Origin: Edaphobacter sp.
Lineage (GTDB): Bacteria; Acidobacteriota; Terriglobia; Terriglobales; Acidobacteriaceae
Direction: 5' to 3'
DNA: 64,000 nucleotides
NCBI GenBank assembly: GCA_025462755.1
Contig: JAOAPF010000172.1
Coordinates: forward strand, 1 to 64,000
Positions 8,192 through 19,760 of the stretch are shown piece by piece. Under the pieces are notes generated by a model that ran no database searches, was not told the DNA's origin, and saw only the letters and a list, made by a program, of their open reading frames with translations. Position 1 is the stretch's first letter. The number at the start of each line of letters is the position of its first letter. The position numbers and the translations under genes were made by a program.

Positions 8192-10642
8192 TTACACGCC
8201 GGCGTGAATGACCTCTTCCCGCACGACCTCATCCTTCACCTTCTCCAGTTGAGTCGTCGGAAGCGCAACAGCCAACACCTCTTCGATCCGCGCGGCATAA
8301 TGAATCGTCACGCCCTCAATCTGATCCGGCGCTAAGTCCTCATCTACCTGCTGCTTGCAGTCCGTCGGCAGAATCACATCCCGCACGCCGGCTCGCTTCG
8401 CCGCCAGGAACTTCTCCTTGATCCCGCCAACCGGCAGCACATTGCCGCTCAGCGTAATCTCGCCCGTCATCGCCGTCAGCGGATGCACCGGAGTGTTCGT
8501 CAGCAGACTCACCAGCGCAGTCGCCATCGTCACGCCCGCCGAAGGCCCGTCCTTGGGAATCGCCCCTGCAGGCACATGAATGTGCAGGTCCGTCTCCTTG
8601 GTAAAGTCCTCATCAAGCCCTAACGACGCGGCATTCGAGCGCACCCAGGTCAACGCGGCCTGCATGCTCTCCTTCATCACATCGCCGATCTGCCCGGTGA
8701 TCGTGAACCCGCCCTTACCCTTCATCTTGTTCGCTTCGATGAACAACACATCGCCGCCCGCCGGCGTCCAGGCAAGACCCACAGCAACTCCGGCCCGCTT
8801 AGTCCGCTCTGCAATCTCGGTATCCACGCGCACCTTGATGCCGCCAAGGAACTCGTGCACGATCTCCGGAGTAATCACGATCTTCTCCGTATGTCCCTCG
8901 GCGATCTTACGCGCCACCTTGCGGCACACAGTCCCAATCTGCTGCTCCAGCTTACGAACACCCGCCTCGCGCGTGTAGTGCCGCGCGATCAGATGCACGC
9001 TCTCCGTCGGAAACTCGATCTTCTCCGAATCAATTCCGTTCTCCTTGATCTGCCGCGGAATAAGGTATCTGGCGGCAATATTCACCTTCTCCTCTTCCGT
9101 GTAACCGGTCAGCTCAATGATCTCCATACGATCCAGCAGAGGCCCAGGAATCGTGTCCAACTGGTTCGCCGTGCAGATAAACAACACCTTGCTCAGATCA
9201 AACGGCTGATCAAGATAGTTGTCGCGGAACGTATTGTTCTGCTCCGGGTCCAGCGTCTCGAGCAGCGCACTCGCAGGATCGCCCCTGAAGTCGCGCCCCA
9301 GCTTATCGATCTCATCCAGCATGAACACCGGGTCCTTCACTTCAACCCGCTTCAGGTGCTGAATGATCTGCCCCGGCAGCGCGCCAATGTACGTCCGCCG
9401 ATGTCCGCGGATCTCCGCCTCATCATGCATACCGCCGAGAGAGATTCGTGAAAACTTCCGATCCAGAGCCCGCGCAATCGACCGCCCCAGCGAAGTCTTA
9501 CCCACACCCGGAGGCCCAACGAAGCACAGAATCGGCCCCTTCATATCCGGCTTCAAACGCCGCACAGAAAGGTAGTCCAGAATGCGGTCCTTAACCTTCT
9601 TCAGGCCATAATGATCCGCATCAAGAATCTCCTTCGCCTTCAGAATGTCGACCTCGCCCGCAGAAGTCTTCGACCACGGCAGCACCGCCAGCCATTCCAC
9701 ATAGTTCCGTGTCAGCGAGTAGTCCGCCGCAGCAGGATTCATCCGGCTCAGACGCCCCAACTCCTTCAGAGCATCCTTCTTCACTTCCTCCGGCATCCCC
9801 GCAGTCTCGATCTTCTCTTTCAAATCGGCGATGTCCTTCTGGGTATCGTCCACATCGCCCAGTTCCTTCTGGATCGCCTTCAACTGCTCGCGCAGGTAGT
9901 AGTCTCGCTGCGACGACTGCACCGAATCCTGGACCTCGGTCTGGATCTTGTTCCGCAGCTGCTGCACCTCAAGCTCCTTCGCCAGGTGCTTGTTGATGCG
10001 CTCCAGCCGCGCCGAAACATCCGGCGTCTCCAGCAGCTCTTGCTTATCGGTCGTCGTTAAAAACGGCAGCGACGAAGCAATAAAGTCCACCAGCCGGCCC
10101 GGTTCCTCGATATTGATCGCAATCGTCTGCAGATCATCGCTCAACGTTGGAGACGAGGTCACAATCTGCTGGAACTGGCTCACCACGTTACGTTGCAGAG
10201 CCTCCGCCTCGGGCGACTTTTGCGGCTCGATATCCGCAATCGGCTCATACTCGGCCGTCATGAACGGCGTCAGCTGGGCAAACTCGCCCAGATGCACCCG
10301 CTCATTGCCCTCGGTAAACACAAAAAGGCTCTGGTTTGGCATCTTCACGACCTTATGAACCGTCGCCCGCGTGCCAACGGCGTAAAGATCAGCCGACTGG
10401 GGCGAATCCTGACGCGCATCCCGCTGCGCCACCACAAGAATCGTCTTCTCCTCGCCCAGCGATTGAATCAGCTGGATCGAACTATCGCGCCCCACCGTCA
10501 GGGGCAGCACCGCATGCGGAAACAACACAGTATCCCGCACCGGTAATACCGGAACTGGCCGTTTACCAGCAACTTCCGGGTCGGATCCCTCGGCAGTTTT
10601 AGCCGCCGTCGGTTGAATTACACTTACAAAATCATTTGGCAT
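8192..10642 (-). CDS. lon: ATP-dependent Lon protease
   Basis: [15 protein letters not shown] Walker [26 protein letters not shown], catalytic PKDGPSAG; internal start [10 protein letters not shown] at 10642 preferred. Confidence 0.97.
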   Translation of the reverse strand: MPNDFVSVIQPTAAKTAEGSDPEVAGKRPVPVLPVRDTVLFPHAVLPLTVGRDSSIQLIQSLGEEKTILVVAQRDARQDSPQSADLYAVGTRATVHKVVKMPNQSLFVFTEGNERVHLGEFAQLTPFMTAEYEPIADIEPQKSPEAEALQRNVVSQFQQIVTSSPTLSDDLQTIAINIEEPGRLVDFIASSLPFLTTTDKQELLETPDVSARLERINKHLAKELEVQQLRNKIQTEVQDSVQSSQRDYYLREQLKAIQKELGDVDDTQKDIADLKEKIETAGMPEEVKKDALKELGRLSRMNPAAADYSLTRNYVEWLAVLPWSKTSAGEVDILKAKEILDADHYGLKKVKDRILDYLSVRRLKPDMKGPILCFVGPPGVGKTSLGRSIARALDRKFSRISLGGMHDEAEIRGHRRTYIGALPGQIIQHLKRVEVKDPVFMLDEIDKLGRDFRGDPASALLETLDPEQNNTFRDNYLDQPFDLSKVLFICTANQLDTIPGPLLDRMEIIELTGYTEEEKVNIAARYLIPRQIKENGIDSEKIEFPTESVHLIARHYTREAGVRKLEQQIGTVCRKVARKIAEGHTEKIVITPEIVHEFLGGIKVRVDTEIAERTKRAGVAVGLAWTPAGGDVLFIEANKMKGKGGFTITGQIGDVMKESMQAALTWVRSNAASLGLDEDFTKETDLHIHVPAGAIPKDGPSAGVTMATALVSLLTNTPVHPLTAMTGEITLSGNVLPVGGIKEKFLAAKRAGVRDVILPTDCKQQVDEDLAPDQIEGVTIHYAARIEEVLAVALPTTQLEKVKDEVVREEVIHAGV

Positions 10643-10869
10643 TGAGTGTACCTCTATCAGATTATCAACTATTCGATGCAGCAAGTCTCCATCTGGTCGC
10701 AACTCAGACCCCTCTTTCCTCACAAACATAAGTGGACACCCCATGAGTCATCGGCCATAACTCCTTTTTCGTCATCTCAGGTCTTCGCCGGAACTCCTAA
10801 GCGGTAGTCCCCAAAAGGAACATACAAATATTTTTTGGGCCTGCCCCCGAAGGGCTAAACTGGCCCGCA

Positions 10870-11882
10870 ATGAAACGACCTATTGGACTCCTTCTCTCGG
10901 CAATCGTGCTCAGTCTGGCTGCGCTCTTTTTTGTTCTTATGGCCGTTTTTATGGTTTTTTCCGGCATATTTGCCGACCATCATCCCCCGATCGCCGCAAC
11001 GACCCCTGTCACACCGCACTTCTTTATTTATTTGATGCTTGCGGTGGCCGTGTTCTACGCCACGCTAGCCGTCTGGACTACCCTGACGGTAATCGGAATC
11101 CTACGCCTCCGTTCCTGGGCCCGCTACTCCACCTTGATCCTTGGCGGAGGAATTACCTTTTTCAGCCTCTTTGCCGGAGTGTGTACCCTCTTGATGCTCC
11201 CAAACATCTCAGCCCAACAGCCCAACGCCGACCCGCACATCCTCTCCATCGTCTTTTTCTTCATTACTGCCTGCTACGTAGTGGCCGCGCCGTCGTTGTC
11301 TGGTGGCTCGTCTACTTCAACCTCCAGCCCATCCGCGAACTCTTTTCGATCACCAGATTGCAAATCCCTTCTTCGGTTGCCGCCGTCGTAACCGCGGATC
11401 CCGTCCCCACGCCCATCAAAATCATCGCTGGTTTCCTTCTCTTCGGTGCGGTCTTCTTTCTGCTTTGCCTCTTTCTCCCCTTTCCCGCATTCTTGTTGGG
11501 ATTTATCATTCCTCCCGCCGCCCATATCCTCTACCTGCCCTTCGCCGCTCTCGCGTCCTTTGCTGGATACGGCCTTCTACGCCTCAAAGAACCCGCCCGT
11601 CTCCTGACCATGGCGTTCCTCATCCTCGGCGTCTGCCCCGCGGCCCTGGCCGTCTTGCCTTGGTATCAGTCCCAATTGCAAACCTACACCGCTCGAGTCA
11701 TCCGTTTGATACCGTCGATGCCAGGACAGACTCCTCCCCCGGTCACTTACAGCTCGCCCTTATTGTTTTTCTCCTGCATCATGGGCCTGATCCTTCACGG
11801 ATTCGTCTTCTGGCTCCTCCACCGCCATCGCGCCGCGTTCCAAGCCCCGGCACCAACCTCCGAACCGATACTCGAAGCCTAA
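10870..11882 (+). pseudogene. Multi-pass membrane protein gene split by an apparent frameshift
   Basis: ORF 10870..11391 (frame 1) and ORF 11181..11882 (frame 3) together encode one membrane protein; switch near 11270-11300. Confidence 0.6.
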
Positions 11883-12742
11883 GCCGCCCGGTACCGCCCC
11901 AACACCTTCACCATCCGGCAGTGCTCCCGCAGCGCTGCCAGAGCCGCCGCAGCCTCCTCCGTCGAATCGAACCGCACATCCACATAAAACACATACTCCC
12001 ACGGACTCCCCGGCACCGGCCTCGACTCGATCTTCGTCAGATTCACTCCCGCGCGCGCCAGCCGCGCCAGCGCAGCCACCAGCGTCCCCGGCCTATGCTC
12101 AACAGCGAACGCCAGGCTCATCTTGTCCGCACCATCAACCGCCTCCCCACCCGCCGCATCCTCCCGCCGCAACAGATGAAACCGGGTGTAGTTCTCCGCA
12201 TGGTCCTCCACCCCGGGCACCAGCACCTCCGCCCCATACTCCCTGGCCGCCAGCTCTGGAGCGATCCCCGCCACCTCCCGCAAACCCGCCTTCATCAGAT
12301 GTTTCACACTCCCCGCCGTGTCATAAAACGGCACAACCTCGATCTCAGGATGCGCTGCCAGAAACCGTCGGCACTGCGACAGCGCCACCGGATGCGACAT
12401 CACCTTCCGCACCTCCGCCAGCTTCACCCCCGGCATCGCAATTACGTTATGTCGGATCCTCATTAAGCTCTCGCTGGCGATCCGCACCGGCAGCTCCAGC
12501 AGCAGATCGTAGTGTTCCGCAACCGATCCATGCAGGCTGTTTTCAATCGGCAGCACAGCCCCGTCCACCTCACCCGCAACGACCTTCGCGAGCACCTGCG
12601 CCGACACCGTACACGCGATGATCTCAACGTCAGTCTGATTGCCTAGCATCGCAACCGTCGCCATATGACTGTTTGAGCCGAACTCCCCCTGAATCGCCAC
12701 CCTCAATCCAATACCTCGCTTCCGGCCATGCAATTGCTTCAT
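11879..12742 (-). CDS. pheA: Prephenate dehydratase with ACT domain
   Basis: VAIQGEFGSNSHMA, PIENSLHGSV, GVEDHAENYTRFHLL, ACT-domain ALARAGVNLTKIESRPVPGSPWEYVFYVD. Confidence 0.95.
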   Translation of the reverse strand: MKQLHGRKRGIGLRVAIQGEFGSNSHMATVAMLGNQTDVEIIACTVSAQVLAKVVAGEVDGAVLPIENSLHGSVAEHYDLLLELPVRIASESLMRIRHNVIAMPGVKLAEVRKVMSHPVALSQCRRFLAAHPEIEVVPFYDTAGSVKHLMKAGLREVAGIAPELAAREYGAEVLVPGVEDHAENYTRFHLLRREDAAGGEAVDGADKMSLAFAVEHRPGTLVAALARLARAGVNLTKIESRPVPGSPWEYVFYVDVRFDSTEEAAAALAALREHCRMVKVLGRYRAA

Positions 12743-12868
12743 ATTTTATTCTCACTGGCAACCTGCCCGGCGTATCCGGCAACTTATCACCTGTATGGGC
12801 CGCGCTGCGCTGCACATAACTGCGAACCGGGGAAGCTAAAGCCGGCTAATCGTCTAGGAGAGCAAAAA

Positions 12869-13018
12869 ATGCTTTGGACAATCACGATCGTTCTCTTCAT
12901 TCTCTGGGTCTTAGGACTCGTCAGTAGCTACACGCTGGGAGGATGGATTCATATCCTTCTGGTTCTCGCCATCATCGTGCTCATCTTCAATCTCATGTCC
13001 GGTAGACGAGCCGTCTGA
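12869..13018 (+). CDS. Lmo0937-family small membrane protein
   Basis: MLWTITIVLFILWVLGLVSSYTLGGWIHILLVLAIIVLIFNLMSGRRAV, 49 aa, with AGGAG upstream. Confidence 0.85.
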   Translation: MLWTITIVLFILWVLGLVSSYTLGGWIHILLVLAIIVLIFNLMSGRRAV

Positions 13019-13118
13019 ATCCGGCTCAGCAAGAAGATAAGCATCAACGGAGGGTAAGAGGACGAGCGAACAAGCACTTCAGTAGCCCTCCTCCTCCGCA
13101 GCACGAAGGAGTTCCGTT

Positions 13119-13454
13119 ATGAACACCCAAAAAATCGAAGGAAAGTTTGATCAGGTAGCAGGAAAAATCAAGCAGGGCGTCGGAGAAGCAGTCGGCAACG
13201 AGAAACTGGCCAATAAAGGCGCCGCCGAGCAGATTAAAGGCGCCGCCAAGGAAACCTGGGGCAATGCGAAAGACACCGCAAGCGTTGTCCGGGAAGACAG
13301 TAGCTTACGAGCGGCCGCAGAGCGGGATGATATGAAATATCGTGCCGAAGACTCAGCGCACAACGTTCGTGAAAAAGCCACAAACACCGCGCAGAGCATG
13401 AAGGATAAAGTCAACGAAAAGCTGGACAACGTTAAACGTGAGCACCGCAGCTAA
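13119..13454 (+). CDS. CsbD-family stress protein
   Basis: KIEGKFDQVAGKIKQGVGEAVGNEKLANKGAAEQIKG. Confidence 0.92.
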   Translation: MNTQKIEGKFDQVAGKIKQGVGEAVGNEKLANKGAAEQIKGAAKETWGNAKDTASVVREDSSLRAAAERDDMKYRAEDSAHNVREKATNTAQSMKDKVNEKLDNVKREHRS

Positions 13455-13480
13455 CCCGGAAATAGATATGCCCTGCCCTG

Positions 13481-13504
13481 AAGGCCCGCCACTCGGCGGG
13501 CCTT
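13481..13504 (+). terminator. Terminator hairpin
   Basis: AAGGCCCGCCactcgGCGGGCCTT between the csbD-like gene and a convergent prenyltransferase. Confidence 0.65.
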
Positions 13505-14422
13505 CTATCGTTTCGTCAAAACATCCAGCGCAATAAAGACAAAGAACACAACCGAGATAACTCCGTTCAACGTAAAGAACGCCGCATTCATCCGCCGAAG
13601 ATCCTTCGGCGAAACAATCAAGTGCTCATACAGCAGCAGAATCGCCACCACCGCGACCCCCAGCATCGCCACCTTCCCCAATCCAAACAGAATCACCAGC
13701 CAGCACAGCATCAGCAACATCCCCACATGCATCGCCCGTGCGATCCAAAAAGCAGGCACCAGCCCGAACGCCTGAGGCATACTGTTCAACCCCACAGCGC
13801 GGTCGTGCTCAAAGTCCTGGCACGCATACAGCACATCGAATCCGCCAACCCAAAGCAGCACGGCCACCGTCAGCACCACAATCCGCCAGTCCAGCGATCC
13901 CCTCACCGCAATCCACGCGGCGGAAGGCGCAATCCCCAACGCTAGCCCCAGCACCACGTGCGACCACCGCGTCACCCGCTTCATATAGCTGTAAACCAAC
14001 ACCACCCCCAGCGCCAGCGGAGCCAGTTCCAGCGTAAGCCGGTTCAGCATCGCCGCACCCAACACAAACACCATCACCGACACCGCAACAAATCCACCGA
14101 CAAACCCGCTGCTCAACGCTCCCGCCGGCAGAGCCCGCATCGCCGTTCGCGGATTCGCCGCATCCAGCCGCGCATCCACCAGCCTGTTGAACGCCATCGC
14201 CGCCGACCGCGCAGTTACCATGCAAACCACGATCCAGCCCAGCACCCGCAGCGTCGGCCAGCCGCGCGCGGCCAGCACCGCTCCTGTCAACGCAAACGGC
14301 AGCGCAAACACCGAGTGCTCCCACTTGATCATCTCAAGCGTTACAACCGTACTTCTCCACAATGATGTCATCTCTCTATCGTAAAAGACTTGAGCCGCGC
14401 CGACATCAGCGGCGGGGCCCAA
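13505..14422 (-). CDS. UbiA-family polyprenyltransferase (MqnP/UbiA-like)
   Basis: KWEHSVFALPFALTGAVLAARG, MAFNRLVDARLDAANPRT; polytopic. Confidence 0.9.
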   Translation of the reverse strand: MGPAADVGAAQVFYDREMTSLWRSTVVTLEMIKWEHSVFALPFALTGAVLAARGWPTLRVLGWIVVCMVTARSAAMAFNRLVDARLDAANPRTAMRALPAGALSSGFVGGFVAVSVMVFVLGAAMLNRLTLELAPLALGVVLVYSYMKRVTRWSHVVLGLALGIAPSAAWIAVRGSLDWRIVVLTVAVLLWVGGFDVLYACQDFEHDRAVGLNSMPQAFGLVPAFWIARAMHVGMLLMLCWLVILFGLGKVAMLGVAVVAILLLYEHLIVSPKDLRRMNAAFFTLNGVISVVFFVFIALDVLTKR

Positions 14423-14447
14423 TCAGACCCATGCGAGAAAACCCCAG

Positions 14448-15263
14448 CTATTTCTCAGCCTTTTCCTTCTCCGGCTTCTCCCCTTCCCCGACCACTTCCA
14501 GATTGTTCACCACCTTGAACACACCGGGAACGCCATTCGCCCGCAGATTCGCCACGTCCTTGTCCGCCTGCGTATCCACCACGCCGGAAAGCGTCACATT
14601 GCCATTCACCACCGTAATCCGGATCGGTTTCGCAGGATCGATCGCATACTTATTCAGCTGCGGATACCCATAGATTGCCCGCGCTTCCGCCAGCCGGATC
14701 CGATCATCCATAGGAGACACCGGAGCCACCTCTATATTGTCGACCACGTCCTTCACCCCCGGATAGTTCTCCACCATACTCACCGCAGAGTCCTTGTCCG
14801 AAGGTCCATACGCCGTTCCCCCCAGCGTCACCGCTCCATTCTGCACACCGATCGTAAACGCATTGAACGCCGTCGTTCCGTAGCCCACCCGATCATAAGC
14901 CAGCTTCTCCGCAAGCTTATTTCGAAGCGTCGTATCATCGATCGTCGGCCCCGCAACGTCAATCTCATTCTCCACACCCTTTACATTCTTGCGATGATGC
15001 GCCCTGTTATCTGCATCCAGTTTCGCGCTGTAGACATCCACCGTACCCGTCAGCCTCACCACCCCGTTCTTCACCGAAGCCTTCACGTCTTTGAATCGTT
15101 TGTTCTCGAGCGACTTCATCACATCGGCCTGAATCTGCGCATCGTTCTGCGATGCATTCGCCCCACCCTGCGCCATCGCCTTTGCTGGCCCGGAAAACAG
15201 CAGCACTCCAGCCAGCAGTACCCACGTCATCCCCAACGAACCCGCGCGTTTTAGAATCATCAT
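14448..15263 (-). CDS. BON-domain secreted protein (multiple BON repeats)
   Basis: VKNGVVRLTGTVDVYSAKLDA, VQNGAVTLGGTAYGPSDKD, VNGNVTLSGVVDTQADKD. Confidence 0.92.
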   Translation of the reverse strand: MMILKRAGSLGMTWVLLAGVLLFSGPAKAMAQGGANASQNDAQIQADVMKSLENKRFKDVKASVKNGVVRLTGTVDVYSAKLDADNRAHHRKNVKGVENEIDVAGPTIDDTTLRNKLAEKLAYDRVGYGTTAFNAFTIGVQNGAVTLGGTAYGPSDKDSAVSMVENYPGVKDVVDNIEVAPVSPMDDRIRLAEARAIYGYPQLNKYAIDPAKPIRITVVNGNVTLSGVVDTQADKDVANLRANGVPGVFKVVNNLEVVGEGEKPEKEKAEK

Positions 15264-15344
15264 CCCCTCAAATCCTGGTTACTGAGCAGCTGGCTCGCCG
15301 AGAAAACCCACACCATAGGATGCAGCTTTCCAATCCTCAGCGGT

Positions 15345-18300
15345 CTACCGGTAGCGCCTCCGCAGTTTGTACACAACGCTGAAAACGCCCGACTCATCGC
15401 GCGTCACAACAATCGAATTATCGTGATTCAAGTCATACTGCACCTGGATCAACTGCTGCGCCGATGTATTGACGTTCGTCGCGAACGTCGCCGTAACCTG
15501 CCGCGAAATCTGCTGCTGCACCGTGATCCTCGCCGACGAGTTTCCCAGCGTGCCCACAAACGCCGGATCGATCTTCACGCTACCGACGCCAAACAGCTTC
15601 TGCACGCGATTGCTTACCGTAGCATTCAGCGCCCCGCCCAGCAGCGCGCTCGTCGTCGGATCGGTACCCTGCTGGATCTGCCGCTCCTGGTAAAGCTGCG
15701 CCTCCTCTTGCGTCCGGCCCAGCGCCAGCAGTGCAAACACGTCCGTCTCACTCAGCGGCGGCTCCGACCGGTACGTCGGCTTCAGATTCGTCGCCGTCCC
15801 ATGCAACCCTATCGTGATGTCGTAGTTCTCCACCTGAGCCGTCGCATCCAGGTCGATGATCGGATCGATCCGCACCGGGTTCGTAAAATAAATCTCTCCC
15901 CGCTGCAGTTGATACTTCGTCCCCGCAAACGTCGCGCTGCCCTCATTGATCTCGATCCGCCCCAGAACTGACGGCACCGCCGCCGTCCCTCGAATCGTCA
16001 GATCCACCGTCCCGGCAAGCTTCGCATACGAGTTCTGAAAGTCCAGTTGCGGCGCGCTCGTCACGTGCACATCCAAACGAATCTTGTTTGCCGGTGAGTT
16101 CGGATCAGGCGGCGCGCTTACCCCACCCGGCGACCCGAACGCCGCAAAATCCACGTCCGGCCCAATCCCAAACCGCGTTATCAAAATCGATCCGCTCAAC
16201 AACGCGCTCTCCAGTCCGCCCTGGAGCTTCAGATTCGCATTCGCCGTCGTGCTCAACCCATACAACCGCACCCGCACCACATCGCCCGTCGCAGTGAGGT
16301 CTGCATACACCCCGTTCCGGTAACGAATCGAGCCGCCAAGCTTCAGCCTGCCGCCCCCTGTCGTCGCCGTGAGGTTCTCGACCTGCAGCCGGTCCCCATT
16401 GAACACCAGCGTCCCATTCAGATTGGTCAACCCATTCGGAACCCCATCCACCGCCACGTTCACGTTGTCGAATTGCACCCTGCCCGTCAGGTCAGGATTC
16501 TTCACCAACCCACCGGCGCCCACCGTAAACTCCATCTTGCCACCGGAGATGATGTCATTATCAAACGTGTGCAGCAACGCCATGCTTATACTCCCGGTTG
16601 CCTTCACATCCATCTTGCCGCCCTTCGGGTCCGCCGCCCCGAACAACTGCGCCATCCCGCCTACCCGCAGATCCGTATCCTGCCCGGTGATATGCACCTG
16701 TTCCAGCGTGGCGATTCCGTCGCGCAGCGAAATCCGAATAGGCTCAGACTCTTTCAGCTCGATTCCCTGCACCTTCACATCCGATTGGCTGAAATGCACG
16801 TCAACCTGGCTGAACGACGCCTCTCCGCTCAACTCCTTCGGCCTCTTCAGCGGCCCGTTCACCGTCGCCGTCGCATCGATCGTGGATCGCACCTTCATCG
16901 TTCCCGGCCCAAACATCCCCAGCGGCTTGCCGATATCGAACCCAGTGAGCGTCAGCTTCGCCTGCGCCGGATAATTGCCGGTAAGCCGCGCCTGCCCGGT
17001 CAAATCCACCTTCGCACCCACCAGCGTCGAGTTCACCGTCACGTACACCGTCTCGGCTTTACTGTGTGCCTCAACCGCCGCCTCGCCAATGCCTTGTCCC
17101 CGGTACTTCATCGCGGCGACCTTCACATTGGCCTTGAGTTCCGGGTCCGTCATCGTTCCATTCGCATCGGCCACTACGCTGACCACGCCATCCATATCCG
17201 TCGCCGCATGCTGTACCGTCACAAACTTCGACAGCAAAATATCGTGGCCCTCTATGTGCGCATGCAGATGCTCGCTCCCCATGTCATATCCGCCGGTGCC
17301 TGCGATCTGCATCCCATGCATCCGCACCACAACATTGGTCGCCTCAATTGCCTTTCCCTGCACCGTTAGGTCCGTCACCGCAGACTCGTACGGCTCGCCA
17401 TAAGCCACGCCGTTCGTCAACGCGACATGCCCGCCTCCCCCGAGGCTCTTCAGCGTCCCCGACGCATGGCCATTCAACGCCATCGTTCCCGTTAGCGGAA
17501 CCTTCCCCTGCTGTCCCGCAATCTGCAGCACATCCACCACCTGCGCATTGGCCAGTTGCGCCTGCGCATCCAAAGCCATGCCGTCATCCCACACATACGT
17601 CGCTACCCCCTGCCGCCCTACCACCTTTCGAGGCACAATCTTGCCGGCAACATTCAACACCGCCGTCCCCCGCTTGATCGTCGAACTGGCCACCACCACG
17701 CCCGAGTTCGGCGAATACTCCGCATCCGTCACCAGCGAATCGAGCAGCACGTCCGTCGTTCCCAGCGCAAACTCCATATTCGTGGCCTGCATGTGTCCCT
17801 TCACATCCAGGTCTGCAATCTTTCCTCTCGCCGTGCCGTTAAACTGCAGCGCGCCATGCAGCACCACAGGAATCGCAGCCGTACCCTTCTTTCCATTGCC
17901 TTGCAGGTCCAACGTCGTCAGCAGCTGGTTATACTCGGACAAATCCCGCATCGTCAGGTCAACCCGCAGATCCGTCAGCCGGTCGCCCGCGCTCACCCCC
18001 AGTACACCCGACGCTTCAAAATTCGTCTGCGGCATCTGCAGCGTGATCTTCTGAATCACAACCGTCTCGTTCTTCCCCGAATAGTGCGCCAGCGTCTGCC
18101 CCGTCACCGGAACATCGTTCAGCGCGCGCGGCCGCTTCACACCCGTCGGCGCAAACGTCAGATTCCCGTCCACCTCCACCGTATCGGCGATATTCGTCGC
18201 TGGCCCGCCCCACTCCACCTTCACTGGTCCGCTCACCGCCGTATCGAACCCCAGATCGCCATAATGCTCCGGCGCGGTCACATCCATAATCGTTCGCAGC

Positions 18301-19760
18301 GGAATCTTCGCCAGTGTCGCAGTCAGATACGCACGCGCCGTCGCCACCGGCGGCACCTTTGTGGTCGTAATCGGAGGCTTCGCCCCAACCGCCTTCGCCG
18401 TCGTATTGCTCGTCGTCACCGCGGCCTTCGTCGTAGGCGAGGTCGCAGCAACATCCTTCGGCGGCACCTCGCCCAGCCAGTTCGCAATCCGCAATTCTCC
18501 CGACGCGCTCCCTCCGCCCGGCAGATAACCCGTCAGCGCCGTCAGCAAAAGCTCTGTCGGCGTCACATGCAGCGTGGCGCTGCCGTCCACATCGTGCAGC
18601 CGCACATATTGATTCCGATACGCCGCTTTGTAGATCTTCGCCGTCCCGACCAGCAGATACCCCGCCACGCAGTCCGGATCCGGCGGCAACGGACGCGGCG
18701 GCTTCGCCGTCTCGTTCGGATGGCTTCGCTGCCAGAACGGCGGATGCTTCTGCGCCACGGCCGGCGGCGTCACGCAGTTATGGCTCTTCAAATCCAGAGC
18801 GACCGTTCCCGCATTCAACCCATCAACATCGGCCAGCACTGAAATCTGCTTCAACTCGAGCGAACCCTTTACTGTCGCCTGCCACTCCGGCTGTGCAAAG
18901 TGCTTTAGACTCGCAGTCGCCTCCAGCTTCGAGCTCTTCCCGGTCGTAAACTCAAAGCGCTGCAACTCCGCTAGGTCCCGTCCCAACTCCCCCGCCACAT
19001 GCAGAGCCGACTGCGCCTCCGCCTGCTTCGAAATCTTCGTCCGCAGATCCTTCAAGTCGACCGACATCCCATACCGATCCGTTGAGACGATATAGTGCAC
19101 TTCCGCGCTCAAATCACGCGCCGCCATATCAAACGGAATCGCGCGATTATTCAACAGCGCAACACCGTCCGTCACCACCACCTGCTGCGCCTTCAAATCC
19201 AGCAGCGTATCCGTCAGCGGCGTCTTGCTCGTGCTCGGATGCTTCGGCACCGGCTGATTCGTCTTCCCATCCTTATCCACGATCAAATGAAACTGCGGAT
19301 GAACAACGCCCAGATAACTCAGCCGGACATGCGAGCCCACGCCCGCTCCCGCCGAGTACGAAAGAAGATTCAGGAGCTTCAGTCGAAGATCAATCTTGTC
19401 CACCGCCAAATACGGAGCCTCGCCCGGCCCCTCCAGCCCATGAATCACCAGTCCATCCGCCTCGATCGCCAGGTGCCGCAGATCGAAGCGTATCCTCCCC
19501 AGGTCCACGCGCCCGCCCGTCGCATCCTCGAGAACAGCAACCACCTTCCTCCCCACCCGGCGATTGAAATCATCTGTCGTCGAATACCAAGAGAACGCCA
19601 CAAACAAAACCAGCAGCAGCACCACAAGCCCAATCACCGTCCAAGCCACTCCGCGCCCCATCCGAGTCGCCAACGAGCGCTTGACCTTGGCGATCTTCCC
19701 GGCGACGTGCGTCCCCAGCCGCTCCTTCCGCTCCCGTAGCTCCTGTTCCAGATTGCTCAC
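15345..19760 (-). CDS. TamB-like translocation/assembly module (DUF490)
   Basis: 1471 aa, N-terminal TM, repetitive beta-rich sequence, C-terminal SETDVFALLALGRTQEE... Confidence 0.9.
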   Translation of the reverse strand: MSNLEQELRERKERLGTHVAGKIAKVKRSLATRMGRGVAWTVIGLVVLLLVLFVAFSWYSTTDDFNRRVGRKVVAVLEDATGGRVDLGRIRFDLRHLAIEADGLVIHGLEGPGEAPYLAVDKIDLRLKLLNLLSYSAGAGVGSHVRLSYLGVVHPQFHLIVDKDGKTNQPVPKHPSTSKTPLTDTLLDLKAQQVVVTDGVALLNNRAIPFDMAARDLSAEVHYIVSTDRYGMSVDLKDLRTKISKQAEAQSALHVAGELGRDLAELQRFEFTTGKSSKLEATASLKHFAQPEWQATVKGSLELKQISVLADVDGLNAGTVALDLKSHNCVTPPAVAQKHPPFWQRSHPNETAKPPRPLPPDPDCVAGYLLVGTAKIYKAAYRNQYVRLHDVDGSATLHVTPTELLLTALTGYLPGGGSASGELRIANWLGEVPPKDVAATSPTTKAAVTTSNTTAKAVGAKPPITTTKVPPVATARAYLTATLAKIPLRTIMDVTAPEHYGDLGFDTAVSGPVKVEWGGPATNIADTVEVDGNLTFAPTGVKRPRALNDVPVTGQTLAHYSGKNETVVIQKITLQMPQTNFEASGVLGVSAGDRLTDLRVDLTMRDLSEYNQLLTTLDLQGNGKKGTAAIPVVLHGALQFNGTARGKIADLDVKGHMQATNMEFALGTTDVLLDSLVTDAEYSPNSGVVVASSTIKRGTAVLNVAGKIVPRKVVGRQGVATYVWDDGMALDAQAQLANAQVVDVLQIAGQQGKVPLTGTMALNGHASGTLKSLGGGGHVALTNGVAYGEPYESAVTDLTVQGKAIEATNVVVRMHGMQIAGTGGYDMGSEHLHAHIEGHDILLSKFVTVQHAATDMDGVVSVVADANGTMTDPELKANVKVAAMKYRGQGIGEAAVEAHSKAETVYVTVNSTLVGAKVDLTGQARLTGNYPAQAKLTLTGFDIGKPLGMFGPGTMKVRSTIDATATVNGPLKRPKELSGEASFSQVDVHFSQSDVKVQGIELKESEPIRISLRDGIATLEQVHITGQDTDLRVGGMAQLFGAADPKGGKMDVKATGSISMALLHTFDNDIISGGKMEFTVGAGGLVKNPDLTGRVQFDNVNVAVDGVPNGLTNLNGTLVFNGDRLQVENLTATTGGGRLKLGGSIRYRNGVYADLTATGDVVRVRLYGLSTTANANLKLQGGLESALLSGSILITRFGIGPDVDFAAFGSPGGVSAPPDPNSPANKIRLDVHVTSAPQLDFQNSYAKLAGTVDLTIRGTAAVPSVLGRIEINEGSATFAGTKYQLQRGEIYFTNPVRIDPIIDLDATAQVENYDITIGLHGTATNLKPTYRSEPPLSETDVFALLALGRTQEEAQLYQERQIQQGTDPTTSALLGGALNATVSNRVQKLFGVGSVKIDPAFVGTLGNSSARITVQQQISRQVTATFATNVNTSAQQLIQVQYDLNHDNSIVVTRDESGVFSVVYKLRRRYR

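Noticed and set aside
11250-11300. Programmed -1 ribosomal frameshift in the membrane protein
   Set aside because: No canonical slippery heptamer or clear downstream pseudoknot; sequencing error or mutation is simpler.
17556-18842. 428-aa plus-strand ORF antisense to tamB-like gene
   Set aside because: Shadow ORF with extreme Arg/His composition; no motif; the minus strand is clearly coding.
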